Of a stretch of 64,000 nucleotides of DNA, positions 1 to 8,212 are shown piece by piece. The notes beneath the pieces are model-generated. The model saw nothing but the letters and a program-made list of their open reading frames with translations. It ran no database searches and had not been told where the DNA came from. Each line of letters begins with the position of its first letter. The stretch's first letter is position 1. A program made the position numbers and the translations under genes. The DNA lies in the NCBI GenBank assembly GCA_963813435.1, contig CAWEYY010000003.1, positions 558,001 to 622,000 of the forward strand, written 5' to 3'. The stretch comes from AC-32 sp963813435. Lineage in GTDB: Bacteria > Actinomycetota > Thermoleophilia > Gaiellales > Gaiellaceae.

Positions 1-938
1 TTGCCCTTTACGCGGAGCAGCGTGCCGTCGGTCGTGCCCGACTTGACCTTGACGGTCACCGGCCCGTCGGGGGTAGGAACCTTGACGGTCGCGCCGAGCG
101 CGGCTTCGGGATACGTGACGGGCACGTCGACGATCAGGTCGTCGCCGCGCCTCGTGTACAGCTTCGAGGGTGCGACGCGCGTGACGACGAAGAGGTCGCC
201 CGCCTCGGCGCCGCCGTAGCCCGCCTCGCCCTTTCCGCGCAGGCGGATCCTGGACCCGTCCTTGACGCCGGCCGGGATCTTGACCTTGTAGCGCTTGGTG
301 CGCCGCTCGCGGCCCGAGCCGTGGCAGCGCGGGCACGGGTCCTCGATCACGGTGCCGTTCCCACGGCAGCGCGGACACGGCTGCGACAGCGCGAACAGGC
401 CCTGACTCTCGGCCTTGACCCCGCGCCCGTGGCACTCGGGGCACAGGGTCGGCGCGGTTCCCGGCTTCGCGCCGGAGCCGCCGCACTCGCGACAGGCGGT
501 CTCGAGCTCGACCGGGATCGTCGTCTGCACGCCCTTCAGGGAGTCCTCGAACGAGAGCCGCACCTCGACCTCGATGTCGCGGCCACGCTGGCCGCGCTGC
601 TGCTGCTGCTGGCGCCCGCGGGCGCCGAAGAGCCCGCCGAAGATGTCGCCGAGATCGCCGAGGTCGCCGAGGTCGAAGCCCTCGGTGAACGTGTAGCCGC
701 CCGGACCGGGCCGGCCGTTCTCCGCGCCGAAGCGGTCGTACTGCTTGCGCTTCTCCGGGTCGGAGAGCACGTCGTAGGCGTGCTGCACCTCCTTGAAGCG
801 CTCCTCGGCCTCGCTGTCGCCCGGGTTCGCGTCGGGGTGGTGCTGCCGGGCGAGCTTGCGGTAGGCCTTCTTGATCTCGTCCTGGCTCGCACCCTTCGAG
901 ACGCCGAGCGTCTCGTAGAGGTCCTTAACGGCCGCCAT
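1..938 (-). CDS. dnaJ: Chaperone DnaJ (partial, 3' end outside window)
   Basis: Hsp40 co-chaperone that stimulates DnaK ATP hydrolysis and delivers unfolded clients in the cytoplasm. The N-terminal J domain carries the HPD motif (QHHPDAN, about residues 33-39), followed by a Gly/Phe-rich linker and four CxxCxGxG-type zinc repeats (CRECGGSG, CPECHGRG, CPRCRGNG, CPRCHGSG). The C-terminal substrate-binding domain runs off the window, so only about 312 codons are visible. The ATG at 938 starts MAAVKDLYETLGV, a standard DnaJ start. It overlaps the end of grpE by 14 nt, so the two are probably translationally coupled. In many actinobacteria hspR follows; here that position is outside the window. 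Confidence 0.97.
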   Translation of the reverse strand, partial: MAAVKDLYETLGVSKGASQDEIKKAYRKLARQHHPDANPGDSEAEERFKEVQHAYDVLSDPEKRKQYDRFGAENGRPGPGGYTFTEGFDLGDLGDLGDIFGGLFGARGRQQQQQRGQRGRDIEVEVRLSFEDSLKGVQTTIPVELETACRECGGSGAKPGTAPTLCPECHGRGVKAESQGLFALSQPCPRCRGNGTVIEDPCPRCHGSGRERRTKRYKVKIPAGVKDGSRIRLRGKGEAGYGGAEAGDLFVVTRVAPSKLYTRRGDDLIVDVPVTYPEAALGATVKVPTPDGPVTVKVKSGTTDGTLLRVKG

Positions 939-1428
939 CGTCCTCCTGCGAAACAGGAGCCGCAGCGACCACGACGCGCGCGGGGCGCACGACGCGGTCG
1001 CCGAGCTTGTAGCCCTTCTGGACGACCTCGATCACCGAGCCCTCCTCGTGGTCCGACGGCTGCGAGAGCAGCGCCTCGTGGACGTGCGGGTCGAAGCGTC
1101 CGTTGGTCTCGATCTCCGCGAGGCCCTCGCGCTCGAGCGCCTCCGCGAGCTCCCGGTGGACGAGGCGAACACCCTCCTCGAGCTTGGCCTCCTCGTGCTC
1201 CTCGGCCGCCGCGAGAGCCCGCTCGAGGTCGTCGAGCACCGGCAGGAGCTCCTTCACGAGCCGCTCGTGGGCGCGCGCGACCAGGCTCTCCTGGTCACGC
1301 GCGGCCCGCTTGCGGTAGTTCTCGAAGTCGGCAGCGACGCGCTTGAGGTCGTTCAGGTACTCGTCCCGCTCGGCCTCCAGCGCCGCCAGCCGCTCCTCGA
1401 GCTCTGCCTTCGTCGTCGGCGCCGTCAC
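925..1428 (-). CDS. grpE: Nucleotide exchange factor GrpE
   Basis: 167-aa GrpE, which releases ADP from DnaK. A long N-terminal helix (ELEERLAALEAERDEYLNDL) is followed by the conserved RVAADFENYRKR segment and the C-terminal beta domain with GYKLGDRVVRPARVVV, the family signature. The start is GTG at 1428, overlapping the dnaK stop in a 4-nt GTGA junction. The gene lies between dnaK and dnaJ in the order usual for Actinobacteria. Length is close to the family norm. Confidence 0.96.
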   Translation of the reverse strand: MTAPTTKAELEERLAALEAERDEYLNDLKRVAADFENYRKRAARDQESLVARAHERLVKELLPVLDDLERALAAAEEHEEAKLEEGVRLVHRELAEALEREGLAEIETNGRFDPHVHEALLSQPSDHEEGSVIEVVQKGYKLGDRVVRPARVVVAAAPVSQEDDGGR

Positions 1429-3335
1429 GAGGTCTTGGCCTCCTCGTCGACCACCTCGGCGTCCTCGATGACCTCCTCGTCGGAGTCCCCAGCCTCGCCG
1501 TTGCCGGACGAGGACGAGGCCTGCTGGGCCTGCGCGGCCTGTGCGTAGACCGCCTCGGCCAGCTTCTGCGAGGCCTCCTGGAGCGCGTCCGTCTTGGCGC
1601 GGATCTCGCCCAGGTCGTCTGTCTCGAGCGCCTGCTTGAGCTCCATCACGCGGCCCTCGATCGTCGAGCGCTCGGCCTCGTCGAGCTTGTCGCCGTGCTC
1701 CTTGAGGCTCTTGTCGGTCGCGTAGGCCATGGACTCGGCCTGGTTCTTGGCGTCCGCGAGCTCCTTCAGCCGGTGAGCCTCGTCTGCGTGGGCCTCGGCG
1801 TCCTTGATCATCTGGTCGACCTCGTCCGGCTTGAGGCCCGAGCCGCCCTCGATCTTGATCTGCTGCTCGTTCCCGGTGCCGAGATCCTTGGCCGAGACGT
1901 TGATGATCCCGTTCGCGTCGATGTCGAACGTGACCTCGACCTGCGGCATGCCCCGAGGCGCCGGCGGGATGCCGACGAGCTGGAACTTGCCGAGCGTCTT
2001 GTTGTAGAGCGCCATCTCCGACTCGCCCTGGAGGACGTGCACCTCCACCGACGGCTGGTTGTCCTCGGCGGTCGTGAAGACCTCCGACTTCTTCGTTGGG
2101 ATGGTCGTGTTGCGCTCGATCAGCTTCGTGAAGACGCCGCCCTTCGTCTCGATCCCGAGCGAGAGCGGAGTCACGTCGAGGAGCAGGATGTCCTTGACCT
2201 CGCCCTTGAGCACGCCGGCCTGGATGGCCGCGCCGACGGCGACGACCTCGTCCGGGTTGACGCCCTTGTGCGGGTCCTTGCCGATCAGCTCCTTGACCTT
2301 GTCCACGACCGCAGGCATGCGGGTCATGCCGCCGACGAGGACGACGTGGTCGATCTTCGACGCGTCGAGCCCGGCGTCGGCCAGGCACTTCTTGGTCGGC
2401 TCGACCGTGCGCTCGAGCAGCTCGGACGTGAGCTCGTTCAGCTTCGCCCGCGTGAGCTGCAGGTCGAGGTGCTTCGGGCCCTCGGGAGTGGCGGTGACGA
2501 ACGGCAGGTTGATCTGCGTCGTCATCGTCGACGAGAGCTCGATCTTCGCCTTCTCGGCCGCCTCGTAGAGGCGCTGGAGGGCCATCTTGTCCTCGGAGAG
2601 GTCGATGCCCTGGTCGCGCTTGAACTCGGCCACCATCCAGTCGACGATCGCCTTGTCGAAGTTGTCGCCTCCGAGGTGGTTGTCGCCGTTCGTCGCCTTC
2701 ACCTCGAAGACGCCATCGCCGAGCTCGAGGATCGAGACGTCGAACGTCCCGCCGCCGAGGTCGAAGACGAGGATCGTGTGGTCCGAGGTCTCCTTGTCGA
2801 GGCCGTAGGCGAGCGCGGCGGCAGTGGGCTCGTTGATGATCCGCAGGACGTTGAGACCGGCGATCTTGCCGGCGTCCTTGGTCGCCTCGCGCTGCGCGTT
2901 GTTGAAGTAGGCCGGAACGGTGACCACCGCTTCGGTGACCGCCTCGCCGAGGTACGCCTCGGCGTCGGCCTTCAGCTTCTGCAGGATCATCGCGCTGATC
3001 TCCGGCGGCGCGTACTCCTTGTCGCCGGCCTTCACGCGGACGTCGCCGTTCGGCCCCTGCACGACCTCGTAGGGGACGATCTTCATCTCCTCCGAGACCT
3101 CGCCGAACTTGCGCCCCATGAACCGCTTGATCGAGAAGATCGTGTTCTGGGGGTTCGTCACCTGCTGGCGCTTCGCAGGCGCGCCGACGAGCCGCTGACC
3201 GTCGTTCGCGAACGCGACGACGGACGGGGTGGTCCTCCCGCCCTCGGCATTCGGGATCACGGCAGGCTCGCCGCCCTCGATCACGGCCACGCATGAGTTG
3301 GTCGTGCCGAGGTCGATTCCAATAGTCTTGGCCAT
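1425..3335 (-). CDS. dnaK: Chaperone DnaK (Hsp70)
   Basis: 636-aa Hsp70. Nucleotide-binding signatures are present in order: IGIDLGTTNSCVAV at the N-terminus, LVFDLGGGTFDVSIL near residue 170, and VVLVGGMTRMPAV near residue 310; the substrate-binding domain (VTPLSLGIETKGG) and an acidic C-terminal tail (EEVIEDAEVVDEEAKTS) follow. ATG 3335 was chosen over an upstream in-frame start because it gives MAKTIGIDLGTTNS and is preceded by a strong GGAGGAAG ribosome binding site. First gene of dnaK-grpE-dnaJ. The upstream 80 nt are AT-richer and contain TTGATA and TTAGATTTT, but I see no convincing CIRCE or HAIR operator. Confidence 0.98.
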   Translation of the reverse strand: MAKTIGIDLGTTNSCVAVIEGGEPAVIPNAEGGRTTPSVVAFANDGQRLVGAPAKRQQVTNPQNTIFSIKRFMGRKFGEVSEEMKIVPYEVVQGPNGDVRVKAGDKEYAPPEISAMILQKLKADAEAYLGEAVTEAVVTVPAYFNNAQREATKDAGKIAGLNVLRIINEPTAAALAYGLDKETSDHTILVFDLGGGTFDVSILELGDGVFEVKATNGDNHLGGDNFDKAIVDWMVAEFKRDQGIDLSEDKMALQRLYEAAEKAKIELSSTMTTQINLPFVTATPEGPKHLDLQLTRAKLNELTSELLERTVEPTKKCLADAGLDASKIDHVVLVGGMTRMPAVVDKVKELIGKDPHKGVNPDEVVAVGAAIQAGVLKGEVKDILLLDVTPLSLGIETKGGVFTKLIERNTTIPTKKSEVFTTAEDNQPSVEVHVLQGESEMALYNKTLGKFQLVGIPPAPRGMPQVEVTFDIDANGIINVSAKDLGTGNEQQIKIEGGSGLKPDEVDQMIKDAEAHADEAHRLKELADAKNQAESMAYATDKSLKEHGDKLDEAERSTIEGRVMELKQALETDDLGEIRAKTDALQEASQKLAEAVYAQAAQAQQASSSSGNGEAGDSDEEVIEDAEVVDEEAKTS

Positions 3336-3357
3336 CTCTGGGTCTTCCTCCAATCGT

Positions 3358-4242
3358 ATGGTGAGAAAATCTAAGTCCGATGTTATCAACTCTCTCGTAG
3401 GGCTCGCAACCTGCAACGAGGTGCCCGAGCTCGACGAGGATGGACCAGCGCTCCTGGCGGCCCTGAGCGCGCGCGGCGTCGAGGGAGTTCCGGCCGTCTG
3501 GGACTCGCCGGAGGTCGACTGGGAGCGCTTCGAGCTCGTGGTCGTCCGCTCGACCTGGGACTACGCGGAGCGGCGCACGGAGTTCCTCGACTGGGCCGCG
3601 CGGCTGCCCAGGGTCCTCAACCCGCTGCCCGTCCTGCGCTGGAGCACGGACAAGCGCTACCTCGCCGAGCTCGAGGCTGCGGGCGTGCCGATCGTGCCGA
3701 CCCGCTTCCTCGAGCCGGGCGAGGCGTTCGAGCCGCCGGACGGGCGTTTCGTCGTCAAGCCGGTCTTCTCGGCCGGAGGACGAGCCTCGGCGCGCTACGA
3801 GCCCGAGGGGGCGGCCGCCGCGGCCGCGCACGTGGAGGCGCTTCACGGCGAAGGCCGGGCGGCGATGGTCCAGCCGCACGTGGACGGCGTGGAGACCGCG
3901 GGCGAGATCGCGCTGATCTTCCTAGGCGGCACGTACTCGCACGCAGTCCGCAAGCGCGTCTCGCTGCGCGACGGCGAGGCGAACACCCCGGAGCTGTACC
4001 TCGAGGAGGAGGTCTCCGCCGCGGAGCCCGGGCCGGAGGATCTCCGTGTCGCGGAGGCGGCGATCGCCTCGGCGCCGTGCGACGACGACCTGCTCTACGC
4101 GCGCGTGGACCTCGTCCACGATCCGGATCCGCTCGTGCTCGAGCTCGAGCTGGCCGAGCCCTCGCTCTACCTCTCGTACGAGAACGGCGCCGCCGCGCGA
4201 CTGGCGGGGTTGGTTGCCGATGCACTGGCCGCAGACGGCTAG
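3358..4242 (+). CDS. ATP-grasp domain protein
   Basis: About 294-aa ATP-grasp-fold protein, similar in layout to RimK/cycloserine-ligase-like proteins that join a carboxylate to an amine using ATP. Visible features are an N-terminal LATCNEVPELDEDGPAL segment, VVVRSTWDY near residue 65, the nucleotide-binding RFVVKPVFSAGGR near residue 135, and the metal-binding LVLELELAEPSLYL near the C-terminus. The substrate cannot be told. The start is uncertain: ATG 3358 and GTG 3361 are in frame but lack a clear ribosome binding site and lie only about 22 nt from the divergent dnaK start; the conserved part begins near 3394. moaA follows after 10 nt. Confidence 0.8.
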   Translation: MVRKSKSDVINSLVGLATCNEVPELDEDGPALLAALSARGVEGVPAVWDSPEVDWERFELVVVRSTWDYAERRTEFLDWAARLPRVLNPLPVLRWSTDKRYLAELEAAGVPIVPTRFLEPGEAFEPPDGRFVVKPVFSAGGRASARYEPEGAAAAAAHVEALHGEGRAAMVQPHVDGVETAGEIALIFLGGTYSHAVRKRVSLRDGEANTPELYLEEEVSAAEPGPEDLRVAEAAIASAPCDDDLLYARVDLVHDPDPLVLELELAEPSLYLSYENGAAARLAGLVADALAADG

Positions 4243-4252
4243 GCTTTCAGGC

Positions 4253-5242
4253 GTGGATCCGCTCGTCGATTCCTGGGGGCGGGAGATCAAGAGCCTGCGG
4301 GTCTCCGTCACCGACAAGTGCAACTTCCGCTGCCGCTACTGCATGCCGGCCGAGGGGCTGGAGTGGCTCGAGCGCGACGAGCTGCTGAGCTTCGAGGAGA
4401 TGGCGCGGCTCGTGCGCGTGCTCGCGGCGATGGGCGTCGAGGAGGTGCGGCTGACCGGCGGCGAGCCGCTCGTCCGCCGCGACCTGCCCGTCCTCGTCGA
4501 GCTGCTCTCCGGGATCGACGGCGTGAACGACCTCTCGCTGACCACCAACGGGGTTCTGCTCGACCGCCTCGCGAAGCCGCTCGTCGACGCGGGGCTGACG
4601 CGGCTCAACGTCTCGCTCGACTCGCTCTCGCACGTGCGCTTTACGGAAATCACGCGGCGCGATGCCCTCGATCGTGTGCTCGCGGGACTCGAGGAGGCCG
4701 AGCGCTACCCGCAGCTGCGACCGATCAAGGTCAACTGCGTCGCGATGCGCGGGTTCACGGAGGTCGAGGTGCCCGCGCTGGCCGAGCTCGCGCGCCGCAA
4801 GCCCTACGTCGTGCGCTTCATCGAGTTCATGCCGCTCGACGCCGACGAGTCGTGGCGCGCCGACGAGGTCCTCGCCGGCGACGAGATCCGCGCACTGATC
4901 GAAGAGCGCTGGCCGCTCGAGGAGATCCCGGCGAAAGCCTCATCGACCGCTCGGCGCTTCCGCTTCGCCGACGGGAAGGGTGAGATCGGGTTCGTCAACC
5001 CGGTCTCGGAGCCGTTCTGCTCGAGCTGCGACCGGATCCGCCTGACAGCCGACGGCCAGCTCAGGACATGCCTCTTCTCGCGGAAGGAATGGGATCTCAA
5101 GACCCCGCTGCGGGAGGGCGCCTCCGACGGCGAACTCGAGGCGCTTCTGCGCTTCGCGGTACGTCACAAGGAGCTCAAGCACCGGATCAACGAGCCCGGT
5201 TTCGTGCGGGCAAGCCGATCGATGTCGCAGATCGGCGGCTAG
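4253..5242 (+). CDS. moaA: GTP 3',8-cyclase MoaA
   Basis: 329-aa radical-SAM enzyme for the first step of molybdenum cofactor synthesis, GTP to 3',8-cyclo-7,8-dihydro-GTP. The SAM-binding cluster motif is C23-x3-C27-x2-C30 (CNFRCRYC). The second, substrate-binding cluster motif is near residue 255 (FCSSCDRIRL, then TCLFS). The C-terminal Gly-Gly needed for activity is present (MSQIGG). The TGGEPLVRRDL loop is intact. GTG 4253 is chosen because it yields a family-like N-terminus and TAGGCT lies 7 nt upstream, suggesting a leaderless start. No other moa gene is in the window. Confidence 0.96.
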   Translation: MDPLVDSWGREIKSLRVSVTDKCNFRCRYCMPAEGLEWLERDELLSFEEMARLVRVLAAMGVEEVRLTGGEPLVRRDLPVLVELLSGIDGVNDLSLTTNGVLLDRLAKPLVDAGLTRLNVSLDSLSHVRFTEITRRDALDRVLAGLEEAERYPQLRPIKVNCVAMRGFTEVEVPALAELARRKPYVVRFIEFMPLDADESWRADEVLAGDEIRALIEERWPLEEIPAKASSTARRFRFADGKGEIGFVNPVSEPFCSSCDRIRLTADGQLRTCLFSRKEWDLKTPLREGASDGELEALLRFAVRHKELKHRINEPGFVRASRSMSQIGG

Positions 5243-5284
5243 GAAGGCTTCGGCAGGCAGGGACGTTAGTATTTTCGAGTTCCC

Positions 5285-6043
5285 GTGAGCACCTTCGTCG
5301 CAGCCGGTCGCAGGGTTCTCCCGAGAGGGTGGGCCGATCTCGGCCTCCAGATCGCCATCTGGTTCGGCTTCCTCGCCGCATACCAGGTCGCCCGCGGCCT
5401 GGCCGACCGGAACCCGCCGCGCGCGTTCGACAACGGCATGCACGTGATCGACTTCGAGCGCCACGCGAACGCGCTGATCGAGCTCACGCTGCAGCGCGCA
5501 GTGGACGGCTCGCAGTTCATGGCGACACTCGCGTCGTGGACCTACTGGAACTCGGAGTTCACGGTCGTCGGCCTCGCGCTGCTCTGGGTCTACCTGCGGC
5601 GCAACGACGCGTTCGTTCGCTTCCGGAACACGATCCTCCTCGCGAACGGGATCGGGCTCATCGGCTACGTCCTGCTTCCGACCGCACCGCCGCGGATGTT
5701 CCCCGACCTGGGCTTCGGCGACACGCTCGCCACCTACGCGGGCCTGAACCACGGCAGCGGCCTCATCGAGCTCGCCGCGAACCCATACGCCGCGATGCCG
5801 AGCCTGCACGCCGCGGATGCGCTGATCGTCGGCCTCGTCCTCTCGTCGGTCTGCCGCAACCGCGTGTTCAAGGTGCTGTGGCTCCTCTGGCCCGGCTGGG
5901 TCTGGTTCAGCGTGATGGCGACGGGCAACCACTTCTGGCTCGACGTCCTCGCCGGCGTCGTGGTCGCGATCATCGCGCTCGCCGTCATCTACGGAGCGCC
6001 GGCGCTCCGGGCCCGCCGCGAGCAGCCCCAAACGGCCAGCTGA
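5285..6043 (+). CDS. PAP2/AUR1-like membrane phosphatase
   Basis: 252-aa integral membrane protein with about six hydrophobic segments. The PAP2-type active-site pieces are PYAAMPSLHAADA (about residues 173-185) and GNHFWLDVLAG (about 215-225), giving the catalytic His residues and Asp of the AUR1-like branch. Expected reaction is phosphate ester hydrolysis or transfer on a lipid or prenyl substrate at the membrane. It sits 12 nt before a CDP-alcohol phosphatidyltransferase and near ino1, so dephosphorylation of phosphatidylinositol phosphate is a plausible role (inference). GTG start; TAGTAT lies 12 nt upstream. Confidence 0.85.
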   Translation: MSTFVAAGRRVLPRGWADLGLQIAIWFGFLAAYQVARGLADRNPPRAFDNGMHVIDFERHANALIELTLQRAVDGSQFMATLASWTYWNSEFTVVGLALLWVYLRRNDAFVRFRNTILLANGIGLIGYVLLPTAPPRMFPDLGFGDTLATYAGLNHGSGLIELAANPYAAMPSLHAADALIVGLVLSSVCRNRVFKVLWLLWPGWVWFSVMATGNHFWLDVLAGVVVAIIALAVIYGAPALRARREQPQTAS

Positions 6044-6055
6044 GACATTGTTAGC

Positions 6056-6700
6056 GTGACCCGCGTGGGCACGCTCGCCTCGGTGAAGCAGAGCTACACG
6101 GACGGCACGCGCCGTCTCGCATCGCGCTGGATCGCGGGTCTCGCGCGCACGCGCGTGTCGCCGAACGCGCTCACCGCGGCGGGCGTGACGCTCTGCGCGA
6201 TCAGCGCGGTGCTCGTCTGGTTCGCGGGCACCGGCGACAACAAGTGGTTGCTCTACTGGATCGCGGCGATCGTGTTCGTCGTCGGCTCGGTGCTCGACAT
6301 CCTCGACGGCGCACTGGCTCGCCGGAGCGACAAGGCCACGCCCTTCGGCGCGTTCCTCGACTCGATCTCGGACCGCGTCAGCGAGGGCTTCGTGCTCACC
6401 GCGATCGCACTCGTGCTCGCGCACGACGGGAACCTGATCGCGGTCGCGTTCACGATCGCGGCGATCGGCGGCTCCTTCCTCGTCTCCTACGCGCGCGCGA
6501 AGGCCGAGCTTCTCGGGCTGCGCGGCGACGTCGGCCTCGGCAGCAGGGCCGAGCGCGTCGTCCTGATCACCGCGGGTCTCGTGCTCGCGCCGTGGATCGG
6601 GCTGCAGTGGGTGATCTACGTCCTCGCCGCGACCGCCTGGTTCACCGTCTTCCAGCGGATCTCGAGCGTTCGCACGCAGCTTCGCCGCGGCGACCGGTAA
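6056..6700 (+). CDS. CDP-alcohol phosphatidyltransferase, probable phosphatidylinositol phosphate synthase
   Basis: 214-aa membrane enzyme that swaps CMP of CDP-diacylglycerol for an alcohol. The full family signature D-G-x2-A-R-x8-G-x3-D-x3-D is seen in DGALARRSDKATPFGAFLD and the following SISD, near residues 84-106. About five to six hydrophobic helices follow the N-terminal GLARTRVSPNALTAAGV segment. The neighbouring inositol-3-phosphate synthase gene points to inositol phosphate as the acceptor (PgsA1/PIPS-like), but the signature alone does not settle the substrate. GTG start, 12 nt after the PAP2 gene. Confidence 0.88.
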   Translation: MTRVGTLASVKQSYTDGTRRLASRWIAGLARTRVSPNALTAAGVTLCAISAVLVWFAGTGDNKWLLYWIAAIVFVVGSVLDILDGALARRSDKATPFGAFLDSISDRVSEGFVLTAIALVLAHDGNLIAVAFTIAAIGGSFLVSYARAKAELLGLRGDVGLGSRAERVVLITAGLVLAPWIGLQWVIYVLAATAWFTVFQRISSVRTQLRRGDR

Positions 6701-6710
6701 GCGTCGGCGC

Positions 6711-6735
6711 TATAGTGCTAGCACTTCTGTGCTAT
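6711..6735 (+). promoter_or_regulatory. Candidate ino1 promoter and operator
   Basis: A -10-like TATAGT (6711-6716) is overlapped by a perfect 12-bp palindrome AGTGCTAGCACT (6714-6725). A third GTGCTA half-site (6729-6734) overlaps the GTG start. Two direct GTGCTA copies are therefore 14 bp apart with an inverted TAGCAC between them. The arrangement suits a ribbon-helix-helix regulator, and the gene starting here encodes two such domains, so autoregulation is inferred. Confidence 0.6.
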
Positions 6736-8174
6736 CACCAACCCGCAAGAACGTCCTCGTCAGGATGCCCGCCGCGCTCAAGCGACGGCTCGCCGACGAG
6801 GTTCAGCGCTCCGGCCAGAGCCTGAACGACGTCGCCGTCGGCATCCTCGCCTCCCGCTTCGCGGTCCCGTTCGAGCCGAGCGGCCGGCCGGGGAAGGCGC
6901 CCGGAGGCAGCGGGTCGGTGCTCCTGCGGATGCCGGTCGAGCTGAAGGACACGCTCGCCGCGCGGGCGGCGCAGCGCAAGCGAAAACTCAACGAGGTGAT
7001 CGTCGAGACGCTCGACGCGGGCCTCGGAAAGGAACCAATGGCATCGAGCAACGGAAAAGTGCGGCGCTCGGAGGACAAGGTCCGTGTCGCGATCGTCGGC
7101 GTCGGCAACTGCGCGTCCTCCCTCGTGCAGGGCGTCGAGTACTACAAGGACGCGGATCCGGACGAGTTCGTCCCGGGCCTGATGCACGTCGACCTCGGCG
7201 GCTACCACGTGCGCGACATCGAGTTCACCGCGGCGTTCGACATCACGGTGGACAAGGTCGGCAAGGACCTCGCCGACGCGATCTGGGGCGCGCCGAACAA
7301 CACGATCAAGTTCGCGGACGTGCCGAAGACCGGCATCACCGTCTCGCGTGGAATGGCCCACGACGGCATCGGCAAGTACCTGTCCGAGGTCGTCACGAAG
7401 GCGCCGGGCGAGACCGACGACGTCGCCGGCATCCTCAAGGAGACCGGTACCGACGTCGTCATCAACTACCTCCCGGTCGGCTCCGAGGAGGCGACCAAGT
7501 GGTACACGGAGCAGGTGCTCAATGCCGGCTGCGCGATGGTCAACTGCATGCCCGTGTTCATCGGCCGCGAGAGCTACTGGCAGCGGCGCTTCGAGGAGCA
7601 GGGCGTCCCGATCATCGGCGACGACATCAAGTCGCAGGTCGGCGCCACGATCACGCACCGCGTGCTGACGAGCATCTTCCGCGACCGCGGCGTGCGCGTC
7701 GACCGGACGTTCCAGCTCAACTTCGGCGGCAATGCCGACTTCATGAACATGCTGGAGCGTGACCGACTCGAGTCGAAGAAGATCTCGAAGACCAACTCGA
7801 TCAAGTCGACGCTCCCCTACGAGCTCGAGGAGAAGAACATCCACGTCGGCCCGTCCGACTACGTGCCGTGGCTCGAGGACCGCAAGTGGGCGTACATCCG
7901 CATCGAGGGGACAGCGTTCGGCGATGTGCCGCTGAACGCCGAGCTGAAGATCGAGGTCTGGGACTCTCCGAACTCCGCCGGCGTCGTGATCGACGCGGTG
8001 CGGCTCGCGAAGCTCGCGCTGAACAACGGCGTGTCGGGGACGCTCGGAGGGCCGAGCGCCTACCTGATGAAGTCGCCGCCGAAGCAGTACCACGACGAGG
8101 AGGCGCGCGACCTCACGGAGGACTTCATCCGCAAGAACGCACGGAAACGCGTCAAAGGGGGCGCGAAGGCCTAA
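6729..8174 (+). CDS. ino1: Inositol-3-phosphate synthase with N-terminal tandem RHH DNA-binding domain
   Basis: 481-aa protein. Residues about 104-481 are an actinobacterial-type myo-inositol-1-phosphate synthase (glucose-6-phosphate to inositol-3-phosphate): the Rossmann segment VRVAIVGVGNCASSLVQGV and the later GDDIKSQVGATITHR and NFGGNADFMNM motifs are intact. Residues 1-100 are unusual: two ribbon-helix-helix-like units in tandem, NVLVRMPAALKRRLADEV with SLNDVAVGIL, then SVLLRMPVELKDTLAARA with LNEVIVETL. An in-frame ATG at 7038 with GGAAAGGA just upstream could also give a catalytic-only form. The operator-like palindrome at the start suggests self-repression. Context: phosphatidylinositol synthesis. 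Confidence 0.93.
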   Translation: MLSPTRKNVLVRMPAALKRRLADEVQRSGQSLNDVAVGILASRFAVPFEPSGRPGKAPGGSGSVLLRMPVELKDTLAARAAQRKRKLNEVIVETLDAGLGKEPMASSNGKVRRSEDKVRVAIVGVGNCASSLVQGVEYYKDADPDEFVPGLMHVDLGGYHVRDIEFTAAFDITVDKVGKDLADAIWGAPNNTIKFADVPKTGITVSRGMAHDGIGKYLSEVVTKAPGETDDVAGILKETGTDVVINYLPVGSEEATKWYTEQVLNAGCAMVNCMPVFIGRESYWQRRFEEQGVPIIGDDIKSQVGATITHRVLTSIFRDRGVRVDRTFQLNFGGNADFMNMLERDRLESKKISKTNSIKSTLPYELEEKNIHVGPSDYVPWLEDRKWAYIRIEGTAFGDVPLNAELKIEVWDSPNSAGVVIDAVRLAKLALNNGVSGTLGGPSAYLMKSPPKQYHDEEARDLTEDFIRKNARKRVKGGAKA

Positions 8175-8212
8175 GGCGGCCTGATCGCTGACCGGGCTAG
8201 ACTCGGAGGCGA

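Noticed and set aside
3336..3420. CIRCE or HAIR operator upstream of dnaK
   Set aside because: Neither TTAGCACTC-N9-GAGTGCTAA nor CTTGAGT-N7-ACTCAAG is present; only AT-rich promoter-like words.
925..3879. A 984-codon open frame antisense/overlapping dnaK and the ATP-grasp gene
   Set aside because: Only its last 167 codons (grpE) are coding; the rest is a GC-driven shadow of dnaK with repetitive Arg/Gly composition.
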